Assembly (NCBI GenBank): GCA_022559845.1
Contig: CM040125.1
Coordinates: 328,483,829-328,547,828, forward strand
DNA: 64,000 nucleotides
Source of the DNA: Amorphophallus konjac
Lineage: Eukaryota; Streptophyta; Magnoliopsida; Alismatales; Araceae
Direction of reading: 5' to 3'
In this document: one piece after another, positions 46,121-57,447 of the stretch
Layout: each line of letters begins with the position of its first letter
How positions within the stretch are numbered: position 1 is the first letter of the stretch
The notes under the pieces: generated by a model
What the model was told of the DNA's origin: nothing
Seen by the model: the letters and a program-made list of their open reading frames with translations, nothing else
The model's database searches: none
Translations under genes and position numbers: made by a program

Positions 46121-47610
46121 GCTATTTCGGTGGTGATCCTAGACTGGTTCTCCTCTATACAAAAAGCCTACTGCGAGGATGCATATTTCCTCAGCTCATG
46201 GATCAGTGGACTTCAGGCAAACTGGATCTTACCACTTATTCACTACATGGGGGGGGGGTTGTCATATATCTTAAAGGTCACATTCATTTGCACAAGGGTT
46301 TTGCCTTGCTTCCTGCAATATTTCATGCACATCATGATACCCCAAAAGGGGGCCACTCCAGCTATCATAAAACACTTCATAGAGTTAAAAGGAGTTTTTA
46401 TTGGCTGGGCATGGGCAACACAGTCAAGCAACATGTTCAACAGTGTGATGCTTGTCAGAGAAGTAAATCCCTCACACAATCACCAGTAGGTCTTCTACAA
46501 CCACTACCAATTCCATCAACCATTTGGACTCATATCAACATGGATTTTATAGAGGGACTTCAACCCTCACAGTCCAAGACTACCATTTTGGTAATTGTGG
46601 ATAGACTATCCAAGTATGCCCACTTCCTGGCATTGAAGCACCCTTACACATTGGAGATAGTGGCAAGGGAGTTCACAACACAAATTGTTAAATTACATGG
46701 AATTCCCCAAGTGATTGTGTCTGACAGGGATGCCCTCTTTACGAGTCAATTTTGGACAGAAATCTTCAGATTGCAGGGTATCAAACTTCACATGTCTTCT
46801 GCATATCACCCACAAACGGATGGGTAGGTCGAGGCATTAAACAAGTGTTTGGAGACTTACCTAAGGTGTTTTTGTTACCAGCAACAGAAGCATTGGTTTG
46901 AGTGGCTTCATTGGGCTGAATATTGGTATAACGCCACCATGCATTCATCAATGGGCATCACACCGTTTGAAGTTGTATATGGGGTCCCACCTCCAAATCT
47001 GCTCTGATATGTTCCAAGCACTGCCAAGGCACAAGCAGTAGCAGATACATTGCTCAACAGGGATCATATTCTGTCCGAATTGAAACTTAATTTATCTAAG
47101 GCTCAACATGGAATGAAGAGGTTAGTAGATATGCACTACACAAATAAATCATATAATATTGGTGATTGGGTCTATCTCAAGCTCCAACCGTATAGGCACC
47201 ACTATGTCATTAGGCGCTACAACAACAAATTGTCTGCCAAATATTATGGTCCATTCGAAATCATTGAACGCATTGGAGCAGTAGCTTACAAGCTTTTGTT
47301 ACCTACCAATAGTAAGATCCACCCAGTTTTCCATGTCTCTCAGCTCAAAATGAAGAATGGAGATCATCCTGTCAATAGTCTTCCCCTTCCAACTACATTA
47401 GAGTCATTGGCAAAGGAACCAGAAATGCTTTTGGATCGTCGCCTGGTCAAAAGGCATAATCACGCTGCCACTCAATTATTGATTCAGTGGAAGGATCGCC
47501 CTCGAAGTGAGGCAACATGGGAATTCTTTGAATATTTTATTACAGCATATCCTCACTTTGACCTTGGGGACAAGGTCTTCAAAGAAGGAGGGGAAGAGTT
47601 TGTAACGTAG
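46121..47610 (+). pseudogene. Reina integrase with chromodomain
   Basis: Zinc-binding HHCC (HAHHDTPKGGHSSYHKT, CDACQRSK), core with NMDFIEGL, VSDRDALFTSQFW and the Glu just after a TAG at 46825 (HPQTDG then stop). A second stop is near 47005. The C-terminus has YYGPFEIIERIGAVAYKL and a chromodomain (LLDRRLVKRHNHAATQLLIQ, ATWEFFEYFITAYPHFDL) that should bind methylated histone. The frame's stop is at 47608-47610, ten bases inside the 3' LTR. The purine tract AAGGAGGGGAAGAG lies within the last codons. Confidence 0.88.
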
Positions 47611-47823
47611 CATTTAGCAAACGGCCAACCGCAAAAACTGTTACAGCGGCTATAACGGCCATTCAACAAACAACGGCGTGGCAATCTAGGAAAAATAGAT
47701 CAAGAATTATGATTCTTTAATTCCTTCATGTACAGCAGAATTAGTTAAAAGTTGGGGAAGACTAGCCAACATTTGTGGCGTAGCTTCCAGGAGTCCTGTA
47801 AATAATACAAATAAAGAGGTGAG
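47601..47823 (+). repeat. Reina 3' LTR, left part
   Basis: TGTAACGTAGCATTT start. Ends GTGAG (47819-47823), the mutated left TSD copy of the inserted Tat-like element. Confidence 0.92.
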
Positions 47824-49546
47824 TGTATACACGCCAAAATTGACATTATTATGAGTACATCTCGTATTGCTTTATAACGCTTCAATTTGACCCTAAGATC
47901 AACTCATTTGAGTGGTTTTCCTCAATTTTCTTAGATTTTTAGCTTCTCCCAACTTTCCCATATTTTTTCTATTTTTTTTGGATTTTTGGAGATTTTTCTC
48001 TAATTTTTTAGGGGCTTCTTAAATTGGTGTCTGATCGGGGTGACTCCAATTCTTTTTTAATATTTTTTAATTAGTATAAATTAAATTAGTGTCTGACCAG
48101 AGCGACGCAAATTATTTTTTTCTCTTTTTTATAATTTTTTAAATTTGAGGTAATTTTCAATTGGTGTCTACCCACAGTGACGCCACTTCTTTTTTCTCTG
48201 TTTATTTTTTTAAAAAATTGGTGTTTGCCTAGAGTGACGCCAATTCTTTTTTCTCTCTTTTTATATTTTTTTAATTATAGGTAATTTTAAATTGGCGTTC
48301 GTCGGGTATGACGCCAATTCTTCTTTTCATATTTTTAATTGATTTTTGAGCCGATTTTGGGTGATTGTTAATTGGTGTCACTCCTGGAGGACGCCCATTC
48401 TTAAATGGGCGTCTGGAACATCTGATGCTAATTCTTTTGGTCATATTTTACTCCGGAACTGAATTATTTTTGAATCTGCGTCTATCTTGGAGGTCGCCTA
48501 TTCTTTAATGAGAGTCCAGCACCCTAGACACCAATTATTTTCTAATTTTGGAAGGTTTTAAACTTTCCATATTTTAACGCCAATGAACGTCCAGGGTGGT
48601 GGACGCCCATTTAATGGGCGACCATGTGATCTGACGCCATTTCTCTGAGCTTTCTAAACTCACCCGTAGCTCCTTCTTTCTTTGTTTTGGAGTCCTTTTC
48701 AACTGGGGAAGGTTCCCTGTGGCTTTCCAGAACGCCATGTTTATCTCATACCAAAGATGATTATCCTAATTATTCTTGGATTAAACCTACGAATCTCCCT
48801 ATAAATAAGCCCCATCGCTTCTCTATTCTGGGGGCCAATTTCAATCACAGGGGGAGGTGCTGCCCGGTTGCTAGCTCAAGGAGAAGTCTTCCCCACGTCA
48901 AAAGCTTCATCCCGTTTGAGGCTTCCTCTCGAATGACCATCTAAAGCCATCCCTAGAGAATCAATCCCCACAGGCTCCTCCAATCCCTCTCTGTTTCTTT
49001 TTATTATTGCATTAGTCAGTTCGTTGCATGCATCATAATTTCTGTATGTTATTCCCTGCATCTCAACCACGTTGAGAGCCTCCTCCAATGCAACACTTGC
49101 ACGTCTCCCTCTCATATCTTTATCATATCATCATATTTATCCCACCCTTTGCATAGGGGTTTAAGGGCCAACACCCAATAAGGTGTGTCATTCTCCATGC
49201 TATTCATGCTTATTTATATTCGGATTTGATACTACACCTTGGTTTCTAATCCATTCTTTATTTGATATTTGTCTTTGTTTTGCAAGAGTAATCAATCGAG
49301 AAGAACTCTCTCCATCGGCCGACCGATAAGAAGAGAAGGAAGACACTCACAATCTCCCCCCGCTCTTTAAGGTATTTATCACGATCCCTCCTCTTATTAT
49401 TGCTTATATTCATTGCGGCCCGCGGTCTCTGGCGATCACACACTTCACATAGCATCCACGTATGCTCCCTCTCCTTTTCCCCATTCTTCTTAGCTTATGT
49501 TTATTCTTTTTATTTTTAATCTAAGTGGATTTTCTAAGGATCTACA
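47824..49546 (+). repeat. Tat-like non-autonomous element 5' LTR
   Basis: 1723 bp. Contains a minisatellite of about 70-bp units, each with an inverted pair AATTGGTGTC ... GACGCCAATT (units near 48015, 48085, 48155, 48218, 48288, 48368), followed by further hairpins (ACGCCCATT / AATGGGCGT near 48390 and 48600). The sister LTR is shorter because it has fewer units. No coding content. Confidence 0.9.
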
Positions 49547-49549
49547 GAT

Positions 49550-49567
49550 TGGCGATCACAGTGGGAC
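49550..49567 (+). other. Primer binding site of the Tat-like element
   Basis: TGGCGATCACAGTGGGAC, three bases after the LTR end. One difference from the Tat site at 6250 (A for G at position 11). Confidence 0.78.
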
Positions 49568-50779
49568 TTCCTTTAGTTTTTCTTTGATTACCCTTCTCCA
49601 CAGGCACCCACGTGTGCCATCTCCTTTGCACCCACGGTACACCTACCTTAGTGCTCCATGTAGCGCTTTTTCTTTTTACTTTCTAATCTTTGTGCACCAC
49701 GGGCAGGACTCCTAACGTGATTGTGAATTTGATAGATTTTTTTGGAATTCCTTTTTTCTCTTCTTCTAAAAAAAACAAAAAAATCAAAAAAAAATTACGT
49801 CCACCACAGTGGATGCTCATTCAATGGGCGCCCACTCTAACAAATGCCCATTCCCATCCCTGTGATGCTATCCTATTAAAAAAAAACTTGCGTCCAAGTT
49901 TCTAGACGCCCATTCTCTTAAAAAAAAAGAAAAAAAACTTGCGTCCAGGCCACTAGACGCCTATTCCCTTAAAAAAAAATGGCGCCCATAGTTGTGGACG
50001 CTCATTTCTCTGTTGCATTCATCGCGATTCTCTGTTAGTATATAACCAGTTGCGTTTATACTCATTCTTGCATTTGTTGCATAGCTGCCCCCATTGCATT
50101 TATATATTACATTTACATTTTTTGTGGCATGCTATTTTCCCATCACTGCATATCACGTTTTTGCATTTTCCTTGTTTGCATTGTTAATTGTATATTGATG
50201 TTCACGGCTTGTTTGCATTTACTATTCATCTATTTGCATTAGTCTATTCGATCTGTATCTGTTTGCATCCCACATTTGTCCTGTTCATGAAATTAGTGTT
50301 TATAATTGTTCTAAGTTGCATCCATCATTTTACCTGCATTGCACTCTTCACTCGAATTCCCATTTTTGTTTGTTCTTCTCAGCATTCATTATTTCTTGTT
50401 GCATTGCCACTATTTACGTGTGTTTGTTGTTTTGCATTCACTATTTACAGTTATATCATTATGTGGATTTTTATTTTTCTTTTGCATTAGCATTTGCATT
50501 CATTTTGTATCTCGGTTTGGGAGACCTCCTCTCCCCACACTTATAGGAGCCTTACCCCTCTCTTGCTTAAGGAAGGACCCTCCATTGAGCATTCCGTCTC
50601 ATTAGATCAGGAATTCCTAAACCAAGGCCTCCATAAGTCTCCGCACCCATAAATTCCCTCACGGAAGCTTGGGCAGGTTGTACCTTTGAAGTCCCCAGGT
50701 TTAGTTGGCCTATCCGTGGTGAGATTCAACCTAGTTGACATTGGAGCAATCTCATATTGAAACTAGGTTCTTATCTTGA
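49568..50779 (+). other. Leader of the Tat-like element
   Basis: Noncoding. 49795-50020 holds hairpin units like those of the LTR (GCGTCCA ... TAGACGCC near 49880 and 49940; GCGCCCATAGTTGTGGACGC near 49982), each preceded by an A-run. 50050-50500 is dense in TTTGCATT words, about a dozen. 50520-50760 resembles the pre-gag leader of the Tat element (GGCAGGTTGTACC). Confidence 0.7.
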
Positions 50780-53354
50780 GTGGATCATACAAATTTGGCT
50801 AAAATCCTTAATTCACGTCAAGGGACAATCAAAGTCAAGCGTAAACATCTCACATTGCTTGAAATCTTTGCAAATTGTTTGATTGAATCATTGTTGATTT
50901 GCATAATGTTTCACTCTGATAATCAAACCAACATGTTAAATGCCAATTATAATCATGAGGATGTACAACCTAGCACATCTTACACTCCTCAATTACATGA
51001 TTCTCACCATAATTCTTTTAAGGCACCACGTCCTCATTCATATGGTCGTGCCCCGCCTATGGACAGATTCCAATCTTGTGGTCCCTCCTCTAAATCGCGA
51101 GCCACTATTCCTTCAGGATCGTCTCCCACCCACGATGAGAAGGTCACCCGAATCTTGCATGCAATAGATCATCTCACCCCTCAACAGATCCAAGCCCTTA
51201 AGGCCGTTGTTGAGGGTGCATCTCATTCTTCTCATCCTCTTCCATTCCCATACGGGTGGCCCATCACCCGCCTCCCTCTTCTACTCACATTCCCATTCGG
51301 GTGGCCCATCACCCGCCTCTCTCTTCTACACATACTCCTCTTCGGGTGCTCCATCACCCACCTCCTTCTATTCCTCCTCTTTGACGCTCCCAAGGCCCTT
51401 TTATTCCTTGCAACCCGGTGCGACTAGGTCCTTTTCTAGGTCAGCCCGTTAATCCCCCTCCACGGCCATCTTATGCGGCCCCTCCTTCAAGGCCACCTTG
51501 TCAACCCTCTGCTTCTCCTGTTATGCCCCTCCAAGTTCTCGTTGATAAAGTCACTTTGTTGGAGGAACAACTTAAGAGGGTCACGAGCCCGCGGCCCGCT
51601 CCTCCTCCTCCTTCTCCAGTCAATCCTCTTCATGCCCTTATGAATAAAATCACTAAGATGGAGAAAGAATGGAAGGAGAGGAGAGATGACTATGGCATCA
51701 ACAACGCAAGAGAGTAAGAGCCGACATATTTCAACGATCAAGTGGACGCCATCCGCCCTCCACCTATCCGCTCCGTTCATCAATATGGCCCTCCCCCTCC
51801 GCATACGCAACACCATTACATTTCACCACCCATTAATGCACCTCCACCACGGCGTCCACTTGAGTCTAATGACGAAGAATTGAAGTTGGCACGTGATAAT
51901 GAAGTTTTGAAGGCACCCCTTCCAAGTTTCCTTCATTTTCCTCTCCCTCCACTACCACCAGATGAACCTCTTGCTCAGGACGATGCCACCGTCCCCGATC
52001 CAACCCCCATTTTTGAGAGTTATTAGTGTTACGACGATAGGTCGATATTCCAATCACCTACGCCGGTGCATCATGAGTCTTCTCCTACCCCTAACACCTC
52101 TCGCCCCATCCGACGTTTCCTACACACCAAACCTCCTTCTTTTACACCTCCCATTATACCTCCTTTAAGCCCCACACCATTAGCCCCCACAACACCGGCC
52201 TCCGCTGAACCTCCCACTAAGCCTTCACCGGTTATACCTTCATTAACCTCCACTCCACCGGCCTCCGCTGAGCCCACCACTAAACCCTCTCCAGCTAACC
52301 CTCTTTTGCTGCCACCACGGCCCTCCATTACCCTTTTAACCCTTAACCCAACTACACCTACTTCACCACTTAACCCTTCACCTTTACCCATGGCTAATCC
52401 TAAGCAGAGTCCACCCCTTTTTGCACTCGGGCCAACCCCGTCCGCTTCCGAGTAAAGGGAGAGGCTCGACGTGTTCCCTCCAACACCTTCCATTACACCT
52501 CCACCATCTATGGAGCCTTCCGCTTCACCTCCTTTTATCACTCGAAGTTGGTGTATTGTTGCAAGTACTTGTGCTAAAGATGGTCGAGAGCCGGGCAAGA
52601 AGGAGTTGGATACGGCTATGTTGTTCAAGATGCAAAAGTTTATTTGCTCAATGTCAATCCGTGTTTTTGTGCCGAGCATGGTTGAAGAGGCCAAGTCTCC
52701 GCCGCTGCTCACCAAAAGAGAATGTCAAGATTTGATGCCGTGTAAGTCCATGCCCAAGGGTCGGGCACGGCACCCCTTGTTTCAACCCTCCAATGCCAAA
52801 TATATTTTTTCGTATAAGGGGCGAATACCCATTTTGTTCAACACTCTTTATACGTCACAATCCCTGGGCAATACGATGCTTCCCATTCCAACATTTCAAC
52901 CCCCTCACATTGTTGCTCTTTAACCTCCAAGGGAGTTGTCATTAATTGTTCAAGCTTCATCATGGGCTTTGATTTTTTCCATCATGCCGATGGGTCGCAC
53001 ACTTTCACTGCTATGGAGGGGCGGATGTCTTGGTGCTAAGGGGCCGTCCGCTACCTTACCCACTCTCTATTCTACTTCATCTACATTTTCGTCTATCACC
53101 TTATGGGCCACTCACGGATTGGGAAAGAGGATATCACCTTCTCAGTCCATGCATTGTTTGCACTCATTGCATTCATCGCATCCATTGCATTGCATTCTCA
53201 TACATTTACATTTCTTCTTTCCCGAGTTTCTGGACCCATACCTTCCCCGTCTTCTGGAACCCCCGAACTTCCTCCCAGGGCATCACGCTCCTTCTCACTC
53301 CATTCTTCCAGAACCCCCAGACTTCCTCCCAGGGCATCGCGCCCCTTCTGATTC
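50780..53354 (+). pseudogene. Proline-rich ORF of the Tat-like element, first part
   Basis: I do not recognise the family. One frame covers about 50780-51230 (hydrophobic start, then NQTN/HEDVQPSTSY and a helical DEKVTRILHAIDHLTPQQIQ stretch). After a frameshift, a second frame runs to 53354 with stops at 51715, 52024, 52453 and 52921. It includes three near-identical 48-51-bp repeats (51235-51385), a short coiled-coil segment (LLEEQLKRVT, MNKITKMEKEWKERRDD) and long Pro/Ser/Thr tracts (SAEPPTKPSP). From 53225 it enters a repeat with the peptide PGHRAP. It occupies the gag position, so a gag-like role is possible but unsupported. Confidence 0.5.
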
Positions 53355-53943
53355 TGGTGGGGACACCGGGTCCACTACTGGGCCCACTACTCGGAGCTGA
53401 CGCCGCACTGCCCCGACACTGAGCTTATGGCTCGGAGATCCTTCTTGAAGACTCGGCCTATCCCTACGGTGGTATATTGCGTATCGAGTATCTGTATTTG
53501 TGTGTATGTATACATGTATCCCTACATGTATTTTTCTTTTCGTCTTATTAGGCTAGTCTAAGTCAAATAAACATGTGTGTAATTTTTATTTTATTTGGTT
53601 AAAACCCCCAAGTCAAAAGTTAGGTAAGTAAGCTTGTTTTATTAGGCTAAGGACATATGTGCTATTTGTAAAATTTGAAAGGTGTGGTTGCTATAGCCTC
53701 CTCTTATATAAAGGAAGGCCAATGCTTGTTACGTATGATATGAATGAATGAGAAAAGATTGAGCCTAAGGTGTTTTGCCTTATTCTTTCCTTCCATCTTC
53801 TCTCCATTTGTGAGATTTGAGTGTGTCGCCCGGTGTGAGACCGTCTGGCGTGAGGTCGAGCTGTATGAGATAGTAGTTATCCGATCCCGTCCTGTTCACG
53901 TCCCGGAGTGCCGTCGATCCATTCTCACGTCGCCGCCGCGTCA
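53355..53943 (+). repeat. Small chromovirus derivative 5' LTR
   Basis: TATA box TTATATAAA at 53704. Noncoding. An open frame crossing its left border is read-through from the host element. Confidence 0.93.
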
Positions 53944-53946
53944 AAT

Positions 53947-53959
53947 TGGTATCAGAGCC
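53947..53959 (+). other. Primer binding site (initiator tRNA-Met)
   Basis: TGGTATCAGAGCC, three bases after the LTR end. Confidence 0.92.
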
Positions 53960-55806
53960 TAACACGGCGCCTCCGCCGACTCCGACGTCCCCGTCGTCTC
54001 TCTTATTTCTCGATTGTTAGATAGTGGAAAAAAAGAAGAGAAGTAGAAGGATCTTGATTGAGAAGAGTTTCAAAAAAAAATAGAGAAAAAAATTTTGAAA
54101 AAAAAGGAAAAGGAGAGACACCCCTGCGTTCTCTCTCTCTCTCCCCATTTCTCTCTCAGTTTGCTCTCTATTTCTCTCTCTCCCGTAAATCTTCTATCTC
54201 TTAATCTCTCTTTTTTTTAACCCCTCTCTCACTCTGTTAATCTCTCTCTCTCACGCTCATCTCTCTCTCACACTCATCTCCCTCACCCTCTCGTTAATCT
54301 CTCTCTCTCTCCCTTAATCTCTCTCTCTCTCTTCACGTACAATGCACCCCCCCTGCGTCTTCTCCATCTCCGGCTACGGCAAGCCGCCCGTCTCGAGAGC
54401 GCCCCAGCTGCGCCCCTCTCCACCTGCGGTTTGTGATCGCTACCGTCGGTCACCGTCGACATCGCCGACGCCGTCACCGGCGTTCCCGCCTCACCCACTG
54501 CCCCGCGCCCGTGCGCCCCCGCTGAGGCCAACGCCGCCTCCGCTCCCGACCGCCGCAGCCCGAGGCCGCAACGTCTCCTCTGCGCGCCATGCGCATCCAG
54601 GCACCACCGCCCGCTGCGGGCGCAACCACTGCGCCCGCCGCCGCCGGTGCTGCCGCGATACCCCCCCTCCACCGTCACCGCTCACCGCCGCGATCGCTGC
54701 CGCCCCTGCGCCCCTGCCTGCGCTGGCCCCGCCACCGCCCGGAGGCCCGCCGCAGCACCCACCGCGACCGCCGCAGGCCACCCTGCCTGCCTCGCGCGCG
54801 GCCCCAGTTCGCCACCCGCCTCTACTCTCCCCTGCCAGCACAGCCGCCTGTGCACCAACTGCGCCAGCACCCTCCTCTCTGCCACGATGGGCGTGTTGAC
54901 CGCGCTTGCAGCCGTCTTCTTCTTTCCACCTACCGCGTGATTCACGCAGTAGCCGCATTTGAAAAGTATGAAAAGGGGATTTGAAAGAAGAAAGAAGGAG
55001 GTTAAAGGTTGAAAGAAAAAAGAGAAGTTTGAAAAGAAAAGAGGAGAGGTGTTTAAAAAGTCAAAAAAAGAGAGTTGAAAGAAAAACGTGTGAAAAAAAG
55101 GGAGTGTTTGAAAATAAAAAAAAGTGTTATACATATATAATATATATGGGATATATATAATATTATATATATATATATATATATATCTTTATATGTTATT
55201 TAAAAAAGGGGTTTGACAATTAAGTTATATATATAATATATATATTCGAGATATATATACTCTTATATATATATATATATATATTAACTTATTGTTTTTT
55301 GTGGCACCCAAGTCCACCACTATGGCTCGACCCATGTCTGAGCCGCCCGGATGCCGACAGAAGATCCGTAAATTACGGAACGTGAGTGCCCTTAAGTCTC
55401 CCTGCGCGGAGAATATTTGAGATTGATTTGTTCCCCTGCGCGGAAAATTTTGAGTGGTTTGTAATAATTAAATACTCCCTGCGCGGAGTGAATTCATTGT
55501 AACCACGAAGCTTCGTCGACGCCGTGCGGGCACGCACGTCCCCGCTCGCCCTCGTCTCCGGTCGGAGCTTGACTTCTCAGTCAGCTAGCCAGTCTTCTGA
55601 GTGCATCGCTGTGGACGGAAAGCGAGAGCTTGCTTGCGCCCATCCTTCGGCCCTAGACAGCCGCATTAGAGCACCCTAATTGTCAGGAGGTAGTTCCACA
55701 ACTACTTCGCCTACGGACGAGCATTTCGGTCTCAGGATTGCATTACCTAGGTCCAAGCTCGTGCTTTCCACGTTGGTCTAGGAATTTATCAGGCCGTCTA
55801 GAACGC
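53960..55806 (+). other. Long leader of the small chromovirus derivative
   Basis: A mosaic of compositional blocks: (CT)n tracts at 54130-54335; a strongly GC- and CpG-rich block at 54340-54900 with open frames made mostly of Pro, Ala and Arg (best seen as composition, not a gene); A/G-rich 54960-55125; two TA-rich blocks at 55133-55190 and 55223-55285 that look like a diverged duplication; and three copies of CCCTGCGCGGA-type palindromic words at 55400, 55434 and 55477. No gag zinc knuckle is found, so gag seems lost. Confidence 0.65.
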
Positions 55807-57447
55807 ATGGAACAGGAAAGATATATGGCCGATCCTGACCTCATCACCCAGTTTGAGGGAATGGATACAATATTTGATGACACGCATGTCGAGTACATAC
55901 AGGTAGGAGACATTTTCGAGAGTTCTAGTCAGAAAAGATTAGGTATAGTTCGATGTATCTCAACACCCCAGGAGGACGATTGGCGTCGAACCTCTATCTT
56001 TCAAACCTACATCATGGTGAACTCTCATCCTTGTAAGGTAATCCTTGACAATGGGAGCTGTATCAATACAGTCTCTTCAGACTTTATCTCCAATTTAGGT
56101 CTACCTACACACCCTCATCCAAGGCAATACAACGTGGCTTGGGTCGATGACACTTCTATCCCAGTCACCATCATATGTGTCATTCCCATCCAATTTCAGT
56201 CCTACCAAGGACAAATCTTATGTGACGTAATGCCTATGAAGGCCGGGAGCGTCATCTTAGGACGACCATGGATCTATGATGTAGACCTCGCTACCTTTGG
56301 TCGGTCCAATCAATGTTCCTTCTCTCACAACGGGAAAAAGATTCAGTTGTACCCAGTACCCCCAAAGGTGACCCAAGGAAAGAGTTCCACCTCCACCCCC
56401 ACTAGAACTCCCAAAGTTCAGGAGAGTCCCCAAACTCCCACTGAAGGGAAACCTCCCCTTCCTTCTTCTTCTGCATCTATTACACCCGTTTCTGAGGCTC
56501 CTAAGGTTAGTCATGACCTAGTTAGGTGCCTTGACTCCATGAATGTCGGTGAGCTGGACATAGAGGTTGCTGAGGGTGCCTCTATTTTGGCTGTTGACAT
56601 CACCATCACACCCGAGGAGTCTCAAGTCTTAGTCCCAACTGAAGACCCGGCCATACTGCAGGACTCCCAAGGCATCGTTCCCGAAGACTTGCCTTCTCGA
56701 CTCCCTCCCATGCGTGATGTACAACACGCTATTGAGCTTGTCCTTGGGTCCACCCTACCCAACCTTCCCCTCGAGTCTAGACTGTCAAAGTCAGCCGAAG
56801 AGTTTGCACCACACGTCATTAGTCTGCATGAGTCAGCTGATTCGCATAGGCGTCACCATGAATCTCAAGAAGGTTACTTGATTATGGTACAGGCCCGGCC
56901 CGAACGACTCCCCTCGGGAGCCGTTAAAAAGTTACAAGCATGTAGTGATGGTCCCTTCACAATTATGCGGAAGATTGGCGCCAATGTCCATGTTGTGGAC
57001 TTACCTCCTGAAGAGGGGATTAGCTCGACCTTTAATGTGGCAGACCTAGTGGCCTACAAGGAACCCACAGCGATTCCTAGTGACCTTTTCGAGCCTTCTC
57101 CTCCCCTTGAGAGTGAGTCCACCCCTGTGCGTCCCACATCCTTGAGAGCACCGCGCGAGCATATTGAGAGGATACTGGATGAGCAGGTGACCACTACACG
57201 TAGCAGGGAGTACCAGTGCTACCTTGTCCGCTGGCGGGACCGTCCACCGTCTGATGATTCCTGGATCAACCGGGAAAATCTCCAACGCCTCGATCCAGAT
57301 CTGCTGGAGCACTACCACAGCAGTGTCCCCCTTTACTCGACGGAGTCGAGTTCCAGCCGCCCCGGGAGGGTTGGTGGGGACACCGGGTCCACTATTGGGC
57401 CTACTACTCGGAGCCGACGTTGCACTGCCCCGACACCGAGCTTATAG
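55807..57447 (+). CDS. Protease-to-chromodomain fusion ORF (RT, RNase H and integrase core deleted in frame)
   Basis: 546 codons from ATG 55807; the frame is also open upstream to 55738. Residues about 45-200 are a chromovirus aspartic protease region (DDWRRTSIFQTYI; active site ILDNGSCINTVSS with Asp81; VILGRPWIYDVD). About 205-300 is a Pro/Ser/Thr linker. About 300-323 is the conserved lead-in to RT (PPMRDVQHAIELV, LPNLP). At about 325 it jumps to the integrase C-terminal tail (HVISLHE, SDGPFTIM at about 381, GISSTFNVADLV) and a chromodomain at about 452-498 (YQCYLVRWRDRPPSDDSWI, LQRLDPDLLEHY). It ends 76 bases inside the 3' LTR. It is the only long intact retroelement frame in the window. 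Confidence 0.85.
   Translation: MEQERYMADPDLITQFEGMDTIFDDTHVEYIQVGDIFESSSQKRLGIVRCISTPQEDDWRRTSIFQTYIMVNSHPCKVILDNGSCINTVSSDFISNLGLPTHPHPRQYNVAWVDDTSIPVTIICVIPIQFQSYQGQILCDVMPMKAGSVILGRPWIYDVDLATFGRSNQCSFSHNGKKIQLYPVPPKVTQGKSSTSTPTRTPKVQESPQTPTEGKPPLPSSSASITPVSEAPKVSHDLVRCLDSMNVGELDIEVAEGASILAVDITITPEESQVLVPTEDPAILQDSQGIVPEDLPSRLPPMRDVQHAIELVLGSTLPNLPLESRLSKSAEEFAPHVISLHESADSHRRHHESQEGYLIMVQARPERLPSGAVKKLQACSDGPFTIMRKIGANVHVVDLPPEEGISSTFNVADLVAYKEPTAIPSDLFEPSPPLESESTPVRPTSLRAPREHIERILDEQVTTTRSREYQCYLVRWRDRPPSDDSWINRENLQRLDPDLLEHYHSSVPLYSTESSSSRPGRVGGDTGSTIGPTTRSRRCTAPTPSL

Noticed and set aside
49795..50020. CRISPR-like or satellite array from the regular A-run and hairpin units
   Set aside because: Only three or four diverged units lie in a retrotransposon leader, sharing arms with the same element's LTR. 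Eukaryotic context excludes CRISPR.
52071..52715. 214-codon minus-strand Gly-rich frame
   Set aside because: It is the complement of the Pro/Ser/Thr-rich plus-strand repeat region and mirrors its low complexity.
54342..54899. 185-codon proline/alanine/arginine-rich frame
   Set aside because: All frames on both strands are open across the GC-rich block, so composition explains it. No gag or other domain is visible.
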